From Clostridium brassicae (GTDB lineage Bacteria > Bacillota > Clostridia > Clostridiales > Clostridiaceae), in NCBI RefSeq assembly GCF_026738875.1, contig NZ_JAPQFJ010000002.1, forward strand, positions 248,001 to 312,000: a stretch of 64,000 bases of DNA, read 5' to 3'. A program made the position numbers and the translations under genes. This document shows positions 9,148-19,648 of the stretch, one piece after another. Under the pieces are notes generated by a model. That model saw only the letters and a program-made list of their open reading frames with translations, did not search any database and was not told the origin of the DNA. Numbering within the stretch: position 1 is the first letter of the stretch; every line of letters begins with the position of its first letter.

Positions 9148-11970
9148 ATGAGGGATAGTATATATATAAAAGGTGCTAAGGTACATAATTTGAAGAATGT
9201 AGATCTTGAAATACCTAGAGATAAGTTAGTTGTTTTTACTGGATTGTCTGGATCAGGTAAATCATCTCTGGCTTTTGACACTTTGTATGCGGAAGGGCAA
9301 AGAAGATATGTGGAGTCTTTATCTGCTTATGCAAGACAGTTTTTAGGACAGATGGATAAACCAGATGTAGATTACATAGAAGGTCTATCACCAGCTATTT
9401 CTATTGATCAAAAAACTACTAGCAGAAACCCAAGATCCACAGTTGGCACTGTTACAGAAATTTATGATTACTTAAGGCTTTTATATGCCAGAGTAGGAGT
9501 GCCTCATTGTCCTAAATGTGGGAAAGAGATAACTCAGCAGAGTGTTGATATTATTGTAGATAAAGTTTTGCAATTGGAAGAAAGAACTAAAATTCAGGTA
9601 TTAGCTCCTATAATTAAGGGGCGTAAAGGGCAACATATTAAAACCCTTGAAAATATTAAGAAAAATGGATTTGTAAGAGCTAGAATAGATGGAGAAATAT
9701 ATGATCTTCAGGAAGAAGAAATAAAATTAGATAAAAATAAAAAACATAGTATAGAGGCAATCGTAGATAGATTAATAATAAAAGAAGGAATAAGTAGTAG
9801 ACTTACAGAGTCTATAGAAACGGCATTAAAAATAGGAGAGGGGCAAGTAATAATAAGTGTTATAAATGGAGAAGACATCTTATTTAGCGAAAATTTTGCT
9901 TGTCCTGAATGTGGCATAAGTATAGATGAATTAGCTCCAAGATTATTTTCTTTTAACTCTCCTTTTGGTAGATGTGATAAATGTGATGGAATTGGAAGTT
10001 TAATGGAAATTGATGAAGATCTAGTAATACCAGATAAATCAAAGAGTATTATGGAAGGAGCTATAATTTCTTTAGGAGAAGGCTCATTAAAGCAAGATTC
10101 ATGGACCTTTAGTATATTAAAATCTCTATCAAAGGAATATAAATTTGACATTAATACTCCTATAAAGGATTTGTCTAGAAATGTACTTGATATTATTTTA
10201 TATGGATTAGGTGGGGATAAAATAATTGTAGAGTATGTAAAAGAAGATAAAAAAGGAGTTTATAACCATAAATACGAAGGAATAATCAATAATTTAAGAA
10301 GAAGATATATGGAGACTAACTCAGACTATATAAAAAGACAAATTGAGCAGTACATGAGTGATACACCTTGTCCAAAATGCAAAGGTGCAAGATTAAAAGA
10401 TGAAGCTTTAGGAGTTACTGTAGGAGATAAGAATATATTTGAATTTTCCAATATGGCTATAAAAGAGGAGTTTATTTTTTTAGAAAATCTAAATTTATCA
10501 GAGAAAAATACCATAATAGCTAATCAGATATTAAAAGAAATAAAAAGCAGACTTAAATTTCTTATGGATGTAGGACTTGACTATTTGAATTTAAACAGAA
10601 AAGCTGGAACATTGTCTGGAGGAGAATCACAGAGAATAAGACTTGCAAGCCAAATAGGGTCTAGATTAGTAGGAGTTTTATATATACTAGATGAACCAAG
10701 TATAGGACTTCATCAAAGAGATAATGATAGATTAATAGCTACCTTAAAGCATTTAAGAGATTTAGGTAATACTCTTGTAGTTGTAGAGCATGATGAGGAT
10801 ACCATAAAAGAAGCAGATTTTATTGTAGACATAGGACCAAGAGCAGGAGAACATGGTGGAGAAATTATTGTAGCTGGAGACTTAGAAGATATAAAGAAAT
10901 GTAAGGGGTCCATAACAGGTCAGTATTTAAGAGGAGAAAAAGAGGTGTTAGTACCAGCTTCAAGAAGAAAAGGAAATGGCAAAACAATAAAAATTTTACA
11001 AGCTAATGAAAACAACTTGAAAAATATAGGGGTTCAGTTTCCTTTAGGTGTATTAACAACAGTAACAGGTGTATCAGGTTCAGGAAAGAGTACTTTAGTC
11101 AATGAAATACTTTATAAAGGGTTAAATAAAAAAATTAATAAGTCTAAAGCAATACCAGGAGTTCATAAGGACATAATAGGTTGGGAGAATATAGATAAGA
11201 TAATAAATATAGATCAAAGTCCTATAGGAAGAACTCCAAGATCTAATCCAGCAACTTATACAGGTGTATTTGATATGATAAGAGAATTGTTTTCTAATAC
11301 TCCAGAAGCTAGAATGAGGGGATATAAGCCAGGAAGATTTAGTTTCAATGTAAAAGGTGGAAGATGTGAATCTTGTCATGGAGATGGTATAATAAAAATA
11401 GAGATGCAATTTTTATCTGATGTTTATGTACCTTGTGAAGTTTGTAAAGGAAAGAGGTACAATAGAGAAACTTTAGAAATAAAATATAAAGGCAAGAATA
11501 TTGATGATGTATTAAATTTGACAGTAGAAGAAGCATTAGAGTTCTTTTCTAATATTCCTAGAATCAAGAATAAACTTCAAACACTTATGGATGTAGGATT
11601 AGGATACATAAGACTTGGACAGCCATCTACTCAACTTTCAGGAGGAGAGGCACAGAGAATTAAATTAGCAAGTGAATTATCTAAAAGAAGTACAGGAAAA
11701 ACCTTATATATTTTAGATGAACCTACAACAGGATTACATGTAGATGATGTAAACAGACTTATAACTATACTTCAAAGACTAGTTGAGGGTGGTAATACAG
11801 TTGTAGTTATTGAACATAATTTAGATGTTATAAAATGTGCTGATTATATAATTGATTTAGGACCAGATGGAGGAGACAAAGGAGGAACTGTAGTATGTAC
11901 AGGAACTCCAGAAGAAATATCACAAAATAATAATTCCTATACAGGATATTATATAAAAAACATGTTATAA
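9148..11970 (+). CDS. uvrA: Excinuclease ABC subunit A
   Basis: A 940-residue damage-sensing ABC ATPase. Two Walker A motifs (GLSGSGKSS near residue 30, GVSGSGKST near 640), two LSGGE signatures and several CxxC zinc sites ([31 protein letters not shown]) are all present. UvrA loads UvrB on damaged DNA. ATG 9148 gives the family-like start [17 protein letters not shown]; an ATG at 9124 precedes the AAAGGAG ribosome site (9129-9135), and the ATG at 9140 is out of frame. The 69-base gap from uvrB has no terminator, so both share the SOS promoter. Confidence 0.97.
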   Translation: MRDSIYIKGAKVHNLKNVDLEIPRDKLVVFTGLSGSGKSSLAFDTLYAEGQRRYVESLSAYARQFLGQMDKPDVDYIEGLSPAISIDQKTTSRNPRSTVGTVTEIYDYLRLLYARVGVPHCPKCGKEITQQSVDIIVDKVLQLEERTKIQVLAPIIKGRKGQHIKTLENIKKNGFVRARIDGEIYDLQEEEIKLDKNKKHSIEAIVDRLIIKEGISSRLTESIETALKIGEGQVIISVINGEDILFSENFACPECGISIDELAPRLFSFNSPFGRCDKCDGIGSLMEIDEDLVIPDKSKSIMEGAIISLGEGSLKQDSWTFSILKSLSKEYKFDINTPIKDLSRNVLDIILYGLGGDKIIVEYVKEDKKGVYNHKYEGIINNLRRRYMETNSDYIKRQIEQYMSDTPCPKCKGARLKDEALGVTVGDKNIFEFSNMAIKEEFIFLENLNLSEKNTIIANQILKEIKSRLKFLMDVGLDYLNLNRKAGTLSGGESQRIRLASQIGSRLVGVLYILDEPSIGLHQRDNDRLIATLKHLRDLGNTLVVVEHDEDTIKEADFIVDIGPRAGEHGGEIIVAGDLEDIKKCKGSITGQYLRGEKEVLVPASRRKGNGKTIKILQANENNLKNIGVQFPLGVLTTVTGVSGSGKSTLVNEILYKGLNKKINKSKAIPGVHKDIIGWENIDKIINIDQSPIGRTPRSNPATYTGVFDMIRELFSNTPEARMRGYKPGRFSFNVKGGRCESCHGDGIIKIEMQFLSDVYVPCEVCKGKRYNRETLEIKYKGKNIDDVLNLTVEEALEFFSNIPRIKNKLQTLMDVGLGYIRLGQPSTQLSGGEAQRIKLASELSKRSTGKTLYILDEPTTGLHVDDVNRLITILQRLVEGGNTVVVIEHNLDVIKCADYIIDLGPDGGDKGGTVVCTGTPEEISQNNNSYTGYYIKNML

Positions 11971-11988
11971 TATATAAGAAGTATAAGT

Positions 11989-12018
11989 AGGCTAGCATAT
12001 TACATGTGCTAGTCTTTA
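11989..12018 (+). terminator. Possible terminator after uvrA
   Basis: Nine-base arms AGGCTAGCA / TGCTAGTCT (one G-T pair), short T run. Confidence 0.5.
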
Positions 12019-12066
12019 ATAAATTAGTTAAGTGTAAATTTAGATTAGAATGAGAAGGTGATGGGT

Positions 12067-12495
12067 ATGCCTTTAATAAAACTTGTTTTAAGAGTTTTGA
12101 TTATTTTGGTAATATATATAATTATCTTTTGGGCATTAAAAATAATGTACAAGGATATTAAAGGAGGAAATAGAAAGAGAAAAAGTTCTAAAGTTTTTGG
12201 GCTCGAAGTGGTTCAAATAGGACAAGGAAATAAAAATTTAAAAGTAGGTTCTCTTATTCCTATTCATAATATACTTTCTATAGGCAGAAGAGAGGATAAT
12301 CTACTTGTACTTCACAATCAGTATATTTCAGGGCAACATGCGAAAATTTATGTTAAGAATAATGAGTTTTTTATAGAAGATTTAAATAGTACCAATGGTA
12401 CTATTGTGAATGATAAACTTATAGAAAAGCCAACATATTTAAAGGCTGGGGATGAAATAATGATTGGTGAATATTTATTTAGGGTTATTGCTTAG
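12067..12495 (+). CDS. FHA domain protein with N-terminal membrane anchor
   Basis: A 142-residue protein: one hydrophobic helix (residues 4-27), a basic linker, then a forkhead-associated domain with SIGRREDN, SGQHAKI and LNSTNGTIVND, the phosphothreonine-binding loops. Such proteins recruit partners phosphorylated by Ser/Thr kinases to the membrane. The next genes encode an FtsW/RodA protein and a PBP, the same trio found beside kinase genes in Actinobacteria, so it probably tunes wall synthesis. Start 12067 is chosen because AGAAGGTG ends six bases before it; GTG 12058 and ATG 12061 are too close. Confidence 0.85.
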   Translation: MPLIKLVLRVLIILVIYIIIFWALKIMYKDIKGGNRKRKSSKVFGLEVVQIGQGNKNLKVGSLIPIHNILSIGRREDNLLVLHNQYISGQHAKIYVKNNEFFIEDLNSTNGTIVNDKLIEKPTYLKAGDEIMIGEYLFRVIA

Positions 12496-12534
12496 TTAAA
12501 ATATCTGAGTTTTCAAGGATTGGAGTAAAGCTTT

Positions 12535-13755
12535 ATGAAAGGTAATAGAGAGGAGAAAAAACTTTTATTATATACTTATATATTCTGTTTACTATGTTTT
12601 ACTAATTTAAGTATACTTAATTGGCCAAAGGAACGATTCGATAAAACTGCTATTATAGTAGCATTGGTAGTGTGTGGGCTTATAACTTATGCACATTTTA
12701 TAATTAGAAAATTTTTCCCTGATGGAGATAAATATATTCAGATTTTTGCTTGTATATTAACTGTTATAGGATTGGTTGTATTATATAGAATAAAACCTAT
12801 GGAGGCAGTTAAACAAGTGGTATGGTTTGTAGTAGGTATAACGTTATTTATAATTATAGTAGTTGTACTGCCTGATTTGAAAAGATTTAGCAAATGGAAA
12901 TGGGGGTACTTAATTATTACGATAGCTTTAATGTCGATGGGAACGCTACTTGGAAAAACTAAGTCTGGAGCCAAAAACTGGATATTTATTGGTGGATATG
13001 GATTTCAGCCTTCTGAATTTGCAAAACTATCTCTTGTTGTTTATCTAGCAGCAGCGTTAGAAAAATATGAAAAGTCTAAAGATCTTATTGTACCAGCTAT
13101 AGCAGTCATGGTTTCTCTTGGCTTCATGGTATTACAGAGAGATTTAGGATCAGCTTTGATATTCTTTGGGATGTCTGTAACTATGTTGTATATTGCTACT
13201 TCAAAAGTAAAATATGTAGGTGCTTGTTTTGGATTATTTGCTGTAGGTTCTGTTATAAGTTATAAATTATTTTCACATGTTAGAGTAAGATTTTTAATAT
13301 GGAGAGATGTTTGGAGTTATGCTACTGGCAAAGGTTATCAGATTGTTCAATCTATGATTGCTATTGCGTCAGGAGGTTTATTTGGAACAGGATTAGGGCT
13401 TGGACATCCTGAATTTATTCCTGTAAATACAACAGATTTTATTTTTGCAGTATTATGTGAAGAAATGGGAGGCTTAATGGGATTTGCTGTAATAATCCTA
13501 TACTTTTTATTATTTTATAGATGTATGAGAGCAGCAGTATATACAGATAATAAATTTTCTGCTCTTGTAGCTGTAGGATATTCTGCCATGATAGCATCTC
13601 AGGTTCTTGTTATAATTGGTGGTGTTACAAATTTAATTCCACTTACAGGTATAACATTGCCTCTTATAAGCTATGGAGGAAGTTCTATGCTTACTACCTT
13701 TATTGCATTAGGTGTACTACAAAAAATTTCTGAGGAGGCAACGAACGTTGAGTAA
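12535..13755 (+). CDS. FtsW/RodA/SpoVE family peptidoglycan polymerase
   Basis: A 406-residue SEDS protein with about ten membrane helices. Visible family segments are KSGAKNWIFIGGYGFQPSEF, RDLGSALIFFG, and the C-terminal GITLPLISYGGSS. The family polymerises lipid II into glycan strands together with a class B PBP, which is encoded by the next gene, overlapping by eight bases. Which of the roles (division, elongation or sporulation) applies cannot be read from the sequence; the FHA partner favours a kinase-controlled growth role. Confidence 0.92.
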   Translation: MKGNREEKKLLLYTYIFCLLCFTNLSILNWPKERFDKTAIIVALVVCGLITYAHFIIRKFFPDGDKYIQIFACILTVIGLVVLYRIKPMEAVKQVVWFVVGITLFIIIVVVLPDLKRFSKWKWGYLIITIALMSMGTLLGKTKSGAKNWIFIGGYGFQPSEFAKLSLVVYLAAALEKYEKSKDLIVPAIAVMVSLGFMVLQRDLGSALIFFGMSVTMLYIATSKVKYVGACFGLFAVGSVISYKLFSHVRVRFLIWRDVWSYATGKGYQIVQSMIAIASGGLFGTGLGLGHPEFIPVNTTDFIFAVLCEEMGGLMGFAVIILYFLLFYRCMRAAVYTDNKFSALVAVGYSAMIASQVLVIIGGVTNLIPLTGITLPLISYGGSSMLTTFIALGVLQKISEEATNVE

Positions 13756-15184
13756 CATTCCAAATAATAATATTTCTAAAAATATTAAAAATGTTCTTGT
13801 AGTTTTCTTAGTATGTTTTATAGGTATAATATCATATATAACATATTTTCAAATATTTAAAGCAGAAGAAATTTCGTCAAGTCAGTACAATAAGAGATTA
13901 CAGGCAAAAAGAAATGAAGTATTGAGAGGAACTATTTATGATGTAAATATGAAACCTCTTGCAAAAAGTAAAAAAATTAGCAAGTTAAACCAGGAAAGAA
14001 CATATGCATATGGTGAAATTTTTGCAAATGTTTTGGGATATGTTAGTCCCCAATATGGTATAACTGGTTTGGAAAAGCAATATGATAAAGAATTAACAGG
14101 GTTAGACACCATGGATATTTCTAAAGTTTTTAAATTTTTTAATGAAGAAACTGAGAAGGTTGGACACGATTTAAGAACGACCTTAAACTCAGAGGTACAG
14201 AAAAAAGCTTATGATTTATTAGGAGATCAAAGAGGAGCTGTAGTATTACTAAATCCTAAGAATGGAGAGGTAATTTCACTTGTATCAAAGCCTTCCTATG
14301 ATCCAAATAAGCTTGAAGAACAGTGGAAAAATATAAGTTCAAGTGAAAGTAAGCCTTTATACAATAGGGCCACTTATGGATTATATCCACCAGGATCTGT
14401 TTTTAAGGTAATTACTGCCGTTAGTGCACTTGAGAATATTAATGGTATAAAACAAAAAACTTTTCAAGATGAAGGTAAAATAGTGTTTAATTCTAAGGAA
14501 TCTTTAAAAAATTACAACGGAGAAGTTTTAGGAAATATAAACTTTAATGAGGCTTTTACACACTCAAGTAATGTAGTTTTTGGAACTATAGGTTTAGAAT
14601 TAGGTAATGATAAATTACGTACTACAGCAGAAAAATTTTATTTTAATAAGGATATTCCAATAAAAGATTTTAGCGTAAAAAATGGAAGATTTCCTACTTT
14701 AAAAAATTATGAAAAAGGTAATATTGCTCAAAGTGCTATAGGTCAAGCTAGTGTTTTGGTAAGCCCATTACAAATGGCATTAGTTACATCAGCTATAGCT
14801 AATGATGGAGTAATGATGAAGCCTATTTTAGTCAAAGATGTTTTAAATGATAAAGGACAGAGAATTAAAAAATCATCTTCAGAGAGTTTAGGGCAAATAA
14901 CAACGAAAGAAAATGCAGTTATAATTAAAGAGTTTATGAAAGATGTAGTAGAAAAAGGTACAGGTGGGAAGGCTTCAATCGATGATGTGACTGTATGCGG
15001 TAAAACAGGTACAGCTGATAATGAATTAGGAAATAAAAAACCTCATTCTTGGTTTGTAGGATTTGCCCCTTACAAAGATCCACAAGTGGCAGTAGCAGTT
15101 ATTGTAGAAAATGGTGGAGTAGGAGGAGGAAAAGCGGCGGAAATTGCCGGGGAAATAATGAAATTTTATTTAAAAAGTAAATAA
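13748..15184 (+). CDS. Class B penicillin-binding protein (PbpA type)
   Basis: A 478-residue transpeptidase with one N-terminal membrane helix (residues 15-37). The active-site motifs are SVFK (within YPPGSVFKVITA), SSN (THSSNVVFG) and KTG (CGKTGTADN). The N-terminal dimerisation domain is short, as in PbpA of the FHA-RodA-PbpA operon. The start is a TTG at 13748 behind GAGGAGG (13732-13738), inside the end of the preceding gene; the upstream ATG at 13712 has no ribosome site. It is the probable partner of the SEDS polymerase. Confidence 0.92.
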   Translation: MSNIPNNNISKNIKNVLVVFLVCFIGIISYITYFQIFKAEEISSSQYNKRLQAKRNEVLRGTIYDVNMKPLAKSKKISKLNQERTYAYGEIFANVLGYVSPQYGITGLEKQYDKELTGLDTMDISKVFKFFNEETEKVGHDLRTTLNSEVQKKAYDLLGDQRGAVVLLNPKNGEVISLVSKPSYDPNKLEEQWKNISSSESKPLYNRATYGLYPPGSVFKVITAVSALENINGIKQKTFQDEGKIVFNSKESLKNYNGEVLGNINFNEAFTHSSNVVFGTIGLELGNDKLRTTAEKFYFNKDIPIKDFSVKNGRFPTLKNYEKGNIAQSAIGQASVLVSPLQMALVTSAIANDGVMMKPILVKDVLNDKGQRIKKSSSESLGQITTKENAVIIKEFMKDVVEKGTGGKASIDDVTVCGKTGTADNELGNKKPHSWFVGFAPYKDPQVAVAVIVENGGVGGGKAAEIAGEIMKFYLKSK

Positions 15185-15210
15185 ATAAGGAAAAATCAAA
15201 CAATTATATT

Positions 15211-15247
15211 GAACATATGTTTCTTTTTTTACTTATGATGGTATAAT
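15211..15247 (+). promoter_or_regulatory. Promoter-like region with a LexA-like dyad before the DUF457-uvrC pair
   Basis: GAACATATGTTT (15211-15222) differs by one base from a GAAC-N4-GTTC SOS box. TATAAT at 15242-15247 is preceded by TGG (extended -10). A terminator hairpin begins at 15250, so read-through or start at the edge of the hairpin would be needed. Tentative. Confidence 0.35.
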
Positions 15248-15249
15248 TA

Positions 15250-15283
15250 AGTCAAGATAATTAATCGAATCTTGGCTTTTTTT
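15250..15283 (+). terminator. Terminator after the PBP gene
   Basis: Stem AGTCAAGAT (15250-15258) with ATCTTGGCT (15269-15277, one G-T pair), followed by T to 15283. Confidence 0.85.
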
Positions 15284-15311
15284 ATGCTATTTTAAATATA
15301 AAGGAGATAAT

Positions 15312-15914
15312 ATGAAGGGTAAAACTCATGCTGGTATTGGAGCAAGTGCTTTTCTACTAATATGCGACAAAGTTCCTGGAAAATTTAATGCTATAGGGCT
15401 TATTATGGTAATGTTTGCTTCTTTAATTCCAGACATAGATCATCCAAAAAGTATTATAAACAAATATATATTACCTTTTAAAAATAAAAAAACTAAAACT
15501 GTTATATATTCATGTCTTGGGCTAACAGTTCTTTGGCTTGATTATTTATATGTAGGAGAGCCTGCTTTGAAAGCCTTAGGAATTACATTTATATTTATTT
15601 CACTATCTTCACATAGAAATGGATTAACTCATAGTCTTGTAGGAATGATTATTTTCACTTTAATAGCGGGATATATAGGTAAAGTTTATCATGTAAATAA
15701 TGTGGTATACTATTTTATGATTGGATATGGAATGCATTTGATATGTGATATGTGTACTAAGATGGGAGTGCCATTATTTTATCCATTTATTAAAAAGAAG
15801 TATAAGTTCCCTCTAACTTATAAGGTAAGTTCAAAAAGTGGAAATTTACTTGAAGATTTTTTAATGATTATAGGTATTGTATATACTATATATAGATTGC
15901 CAGGAATTTTATGA
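15312..15914 (+). CDS. DUF457 (YdjM-like) membrane-bound metal-dependent hydrolase family protein
   Basis: A 200-residue membrane protein of the DUF457 group, with histidine and aspartate motifs typical of the family: KGKTHAGIGA at the start, PDIDHPKS near residue 40, and SSHRNGLTHSL near 100. Several hydrophobic segments follow. The family is annotated as metal-dependent hydrolases, but a substrate is not known. The E. coli member YdjM is SOS-induced. Here the gene overlaps uvrC's upstream frame by four bases, which is consistent with a DNA-damage link. Confidence 0.82.
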   Translation: MKGKTHAGIGASAFLLICDKVPGKFNAIGLIMVMFASLIPDIDHPKSIINKYILPFKNKKTKTVIYSCLGLTVLWLDYLYVGEPALKALGITFIFISLSSHRNGLTHSLVGMIIFTLIAGYIGKVYHVNNVVYYFMIGYGMHLICDMCTKMGVPLFYPFIKKKYKFPLTYKVSSKSGNLLEDFLMIIGIVYTIYRLPGIL

Positions 15915-15940
15915 CAAGGAATATTGAAAGGAGTTTTAAT

Positions 15941-17806
15941 GTGTTTGATTTTGATTATCAGCTTAAGATGTTACCAGATAGACCTGGAGTATATTTGATG
16001 AAAAATAATCTAGGTGAAGTTATATATGTTGGTAAAGCAAAACTTCTTAAAAATAGAGTTAGACAATACTTTCAAAATTCCAAAAACCATACTAGCAAAG
16101 TTAAAGCTATGGTTAAGAATATAGCAGAGTTTGAATATATTGTTACAGATTCAGAGATTGAGGCTCTTATTTTAGAATGTAATTTGATAAAGAAATATAG
16201 ACCTAGATATAATATTTTGCTAAAAGATGATAAACATTATCCATTTATAAAGATTACTATAAATGAGGATTTCCCAAGGGTATTCGTAACTAGAATAAGA
16301 GCTAAAGATGGAGCTAAATATTTTGGACCGTATCCTGATGTATCAGCAGTTCATGAAACTATAGAACTTTTAAAAAAAATTTTCCCGATACGAACGTGTA
16401 GAAAAGTGATTAAAGAAAAAGAAGAAAAAGGGAAACCTTGTTTGAACTATCATATAAATTTATGTAAAGCTCCTTGTGCTGGTTATATAGATAAACAAAA
16501 TTATATGGAAATGATTCAAGATATAATAGACTTATTGACTGGAAAAGGTAACGATGTTATAAAAACTTTAAATAATGATATGAATGAAGCAGCAACTAAT
16601 TTAATGTTTGAAAAGGCCGCGGCAATCAGAGATAAAATTAAAGCTATTGAGACAATAAGAGAAAGACAAAAAATTATTTTAAGTAACTTTAATAACGAGG
16701 ATTTTATAAATTTGTATGGGGATGGAGAAGATTGGTGTTGCCAGGTATTTTTTATTAGAAATGGTAAAATAATAGGAAGAGAACATTTTATTTTAGAAAA
16801 TAATATTTTGGATAATAGAAGGGATATAGTTTGTGATTTTATAAAAGATTTTTATGGAGGAACAGCTTTTATACCCAAAACAATATATGTTCCTGATGGA
16901 AAGGATTTGGAACTATTAGAAAAGTGGTTGTCTTATAAAAAAGGATCGTTAGTACAAATTAAAGTTCCTAAAAGGGGAGAAAAAATAAACTTATTAAATA
17001 TGGTAGAAGAAAATGCTAAGATAACTTTAGAACAATTTAAATTAAAGTTAAAAAGAGAAAAGGAATTTTATGAAGGAGCTCTTAAAGAATTAGCAGAATT
17101 ACTGAAGCTTGATGAAATTCCTCATAGAATAGAAGCTTATGATATTTCTAATATACAGGGAGTTGACTCTGTAGGAACAATGGTAGTTTTTGAAAATGGG
17201 AAGCCTAAAAATAGCGATTATAGAAGATTTAAAATACAGTCTGTTAAAGGCGCTAACGATTATGATAGTATGAGAGAAATATTAACTAGAAGGTTTGAAC
17301 ATGGAATTAAAGAAATAAGAGATATACAACAAAGAAGACTTGAACTCAGTGGAGTAAAATTTAGTATATTTCCTGATGTTATTCTTATGGATGGTGGTAA
17401 AGGTCAGGTTAATGTGGCATTAGAGGTCTTGGACAAATATGGGATAAACATACCTGTATGTGGAATGGTAAAAGATGATAAACACAAAACTAGAGGTATA
17501 GTATATAATAATAAGGAATTGAAAATTAGTACTAATTCTTCTGCTATGAATTTAGTAACTAGAATTCAAGATGAAGTTCACAGATTTGCTATTACATATC
17601 ATAGAAGTTTAAGAGATAAAAGAATATTGCATTCTGTTTTAGAAGAAATACCTAATATAGGTGCAAAAAGGAGAAAAGAATTATTAAAGAAGTTTGGAAG
17701 TATTGAAAATATAAGAAAAGCCTCTTATAATGAATTGTTGGATACAGAATCAATTAATGAAAAATCAGCAAAGAGCATAATAGATTATTTTCATAAAAAT
17801 AAGTGA
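15941..17806 (+). CDS. uvrC: Excinuclease ABC subunit C
   Basis: A 621-residue repair endonuclease. The N-terminal GIY-YIG nuclease is visible as LPDRPGVYLMKN and VIYVGKAK, a Cys cluster (CLNYHINLCKAPCAGY) near 170, a UVR motif (MFEKAAAIRDKI) near 210 for UvrB binding, the RNase H-like second nuclease domain (AYDISNIQG, ILMDGGKGQ) and a helix-hairpin-helix end (IPNIGAKRRKELLKKFG). The start is GTG 15941, seven bases after AAAGGAG; the ATG at 15911 touches the previous stop but lacks its own ribosome site. Confidence 0.96.
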   Translation: MFDFDYQLKMLPDRPGVYLMKNNLGEVIYVGKAKLLKNRVRQYFQNSKNHTSKVKAMVKNIAEFEYIVTDSEIEALILECNLIKKYRPRYNILLKDDKHYPFIKITINEDFPRVFVTRIRAKDGAKYFGPYPDVSAVHETIELLKKIFPIRTCRKVIKEKEEKGKPCLNYHINLCKAPCAGYIDKQNYMEMIQDIIDLLTGKGNDVIKTLNNDMNEAATNLMFEKAAAIRDKIKAIETIRERQKIILSNFNNEDFINLYGDGEDWCCQVFFIRNGKIIGREHFILENNILDNRRDIVCDFIKDFYGGTAFIPKTIYVPDGKDLELLEKWLSYKKGSLVQIKVPKRGEKINLLNMVEENAKITLEQFKLKLKREKEFYEGALKELAELLKLDEIPHRIEAYDISNIQGVDSVGTMVVFENGKPKNSDYRRFKIQSVKGANDYDSMREILTRRFEHGIKEIRDIQQRRLELSGVKFSIFPDVILMDGGKGQVNVALEVLDKYGINIPVCGMVKDDKHKTRGIVYNNKELKISTNSSAMNLVTRIQDEVHRFAITYHRSLRDKRILHSVLEEIPNIGAKRRKELLKKFGSIENIRKASYNELLDTESINEKSAKSIIDYFHKNK

Positions 17807-17819
17807 ATGAGGTGATAAC

Positions 17820-18554
17820 ATGAAATATGTTCTTGATGTTCATACTCATACAATAGTTAGTGGGCATGCGTATAGTACTTTGCTAGAAAATGCAAAGTAC
17901 GCTTCTGAAATCGGATTAAAGCTTTTAGGAACAACGGAACATGGTCCTAATATGCCCGCAGCACCTCATATATGGTATTTTGGTAACTATAAGGTTTTGC
18001 CAAGAGATATATATGGAGTTAAAATGTTATATGGTTGTGAAGTTAATATTATAGATCGTAATGGGAACACAGATGTCCCGGAAAACATATTAAAAGAGCT
18101 TGATATAGTTATAGCTAGTTTACATGAGCCTTGTATTGAGCCAGGGACTGCAGAGGAAAATACAGAAGCTTTTCTTAATGCTATGGATAATGCTTATATA
18201 GACATTATTGGGCATTCTGGTAATCCTAATTATCCTATATATGAAGAAGAAATTGTAAAGAAAGCAAAAGAAAAAAATATTTTAATTGAACTAAATAATA
18301 GTTCTTTTAAGACTTCTCGATTAGGAAGTGAACCTATATGTATTAAGATAGCACAATTATGTAAAGAATACGGAACAAAGGTTATATTGGGAAGTGATTC
18401 TCATATGTGTTTTTCAATAGGTAAATTTGATAAATTGGAAGAAGTTATGAGGGATATTAGAATGCCAGAAGAGCTAATAATTAATACAGATGAGAAAAAA
18501 TTAATTAGATATTTAAAAGATAAAGGAAAAATAAAGGATATAAAACTTGATTAG
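17820..18554 (+). CDS. PHP domain phosphatase (YcdX type)
   Basis: A 244-residue single-domain PHP protein. Metal-binding motifs are [13 protein letters not shown] at the N-terminus, TTEHGPNMP near 40, GCEVN near 76, ASLHEP near 100, GHSGNP near 133 and GSDSHM near 197. The family hydrolyses phosphoesters with a trinuclear metal site; the substrate is not known. It lies 13 bases after uvrC behind a GAGGTGA ribosome site, so it may be co-transcribed with it. Confidence 0.88.
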   Translation: MKYVLDVHTHTIVSGHAYSTLLENAKYASEIGLKLLGTTEHGPNMPAAPHIWYFGNYKVLPRDIYGVKMLYGCEVNIIDRNGNTDVPENILKELDIVIASLHEPCIEPGTAEENTEAFLNAMDNAYIDIIGHSGNPNYPIYEEEIVKKAKEKNILIELNNSSFKTSRLGSEPICIKIAQLCKEYGTKVILGSDSHMCFSIGKFDKLEEVMRDIRMPEELIINTDEKKLIRYLKDKGKIKDIKLD

Positions 18555-18611
18555 ATGGTTAAATATCCATTATACTAATTACATATCTTAATAATCATTA
18601 AGGAGAATCAC

Positions 18612-19535
18612 ATGGTACAGAGTAGGGATGTAATTAATTATTTAAAAAATGTTTTAGGTAATGACTATATTAAAGTAAACGAACCTATGAAAAATTATAC
18701 TTCATTTAAAGTAGGCGGACCTGCAGATTTTATGGTTATACCTAGAAACTATGAACAAGTAGCAAATGTTATAAATTTATGTAAAAAGAATAGTATACCT
18801 TATTTTATAATAGGTAATGGTTCAAACTTAATAGTTAAGGATGGAGGGTTCAGAGGTATAATAATAAACCTTTCAGAACTGAAATTAGTTCAGGTGATTG
18901 GGCAAAGAATAAAAGCTCAAAGCGGAGCACTTCTTTCTTTGGTTTCAAAAGCAGCATTGAAAGAAACGTTAAAAGGATTGGAGTTCGCAAGTGGAATACC
19001 TGGAAGTATAGGTGGAGCTGTAGCCATGAATGCTGGAGCTTATAATGGTGAAGTATCTCAAGTAATTGAAAGTGCTGTAGTAATGAATAAAGATGGAATT
19101 ATAAGAGAACTTTCAAAGGATGAACTAGAGCTAAGCTACAGGCACAGTGCTATACTTAAGTATGACTATATTGTTCTTGAAGCAACTTTCAAGTTAGAAA
19201 AAGGTGATTATGATACTATTAAGAATAGAATGGATGATCTAAACAGAAGAAGAAGAGAAAAACAGCCTTTAGAGTATCCATCAGCAGGAAGTACTTTTAA
19301 AAGACCAGAGGGACATTTTGCTGCCAAACTTATAGAAGATAGTGGATTAAAAGGAACAAATGTAGGAGGAGCAGAAGTATCAATTAAGCATTCTGGTTTT
19401 ATAATTAATAAAGGAAATGCAACTGCAAAAGACATACTTGACTTAATAGAAATTGTTGAAAAAGTTGTTAAAGAAAAGTTCAATGTAGAATTAGCTCCAG
19501 AAGTTAGAGTAATTGGAGAAGATAAAATAGAATAA
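18612..19535 (+). CDS. murB: UDP-N-acetylenolpyruvoylglucosamine reductase
   Basis: A 307-residue FAD enzyme that makes UDP-MurNAc in the cytoplasm, the second step of peptidoglycan precursor synthesis. The FAD-binding part has [13 protein letters not shown] and [15 protein letters not shown]; the active site has [15 protein letters not shown] and the serine segment [11 protein letters not shown]. The length and the lack of the YxxF insert point to a type II MurB. AAGGAG precedes the ATG. Confidence 0.96.
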   Translation: MVQSRDVINYLKNVLGNDYIKVNEPMKNYTSFKVGGPADFMVIPRNYEQVANVINLCKKNSIPYFIIGNGSNLIVKDGGFRGIIINLSELKLVQVIGQRIKAQSGALLSLVSKAALKETLKGLEFASGIPGSIGGAVAMNAGAYNGEVSQVIESAVVMNKDGIIRELSKDELELSYRHSAILKYDYIVLEATFKLEKGDYDTIKNRMDDLNRRRREKQPLEYPSAGSTFKRPEGHFAAKLIEDSGLKGTNVGGAEVSIKHSGFIINKGNATAKDILDLIEIVEKVVKEKFNVELAPEVRVIGEDKIE

Positions 19536-19547
19536 GAAATATTTACT

Positions 19548-19586
19548 AAAGTACACATTTCTTACAAAGGATGTGTACTTTTTTTA
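19548..19586 (+). terminator. Terminator after murB
   Basis: Perfect 11-bp stem AAAGTACACAT (19548-19558) / ATGTGTACTTT (19571-19581) with a T run. Confidence 0.92.
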
Positions 19587-19648
19587 AGAAATATGGGATA
19601 ATACTATTAATTAACAAAATTATTCAATTAGGGTTTGGGGTGTTGTGT

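Noticed and set aside
9708-10151. 147-codon open frame on the minus strand in uvrA
   Set aside because: uvrA is fully conserved across this stretch; the antisense frame has no recognisable domain.
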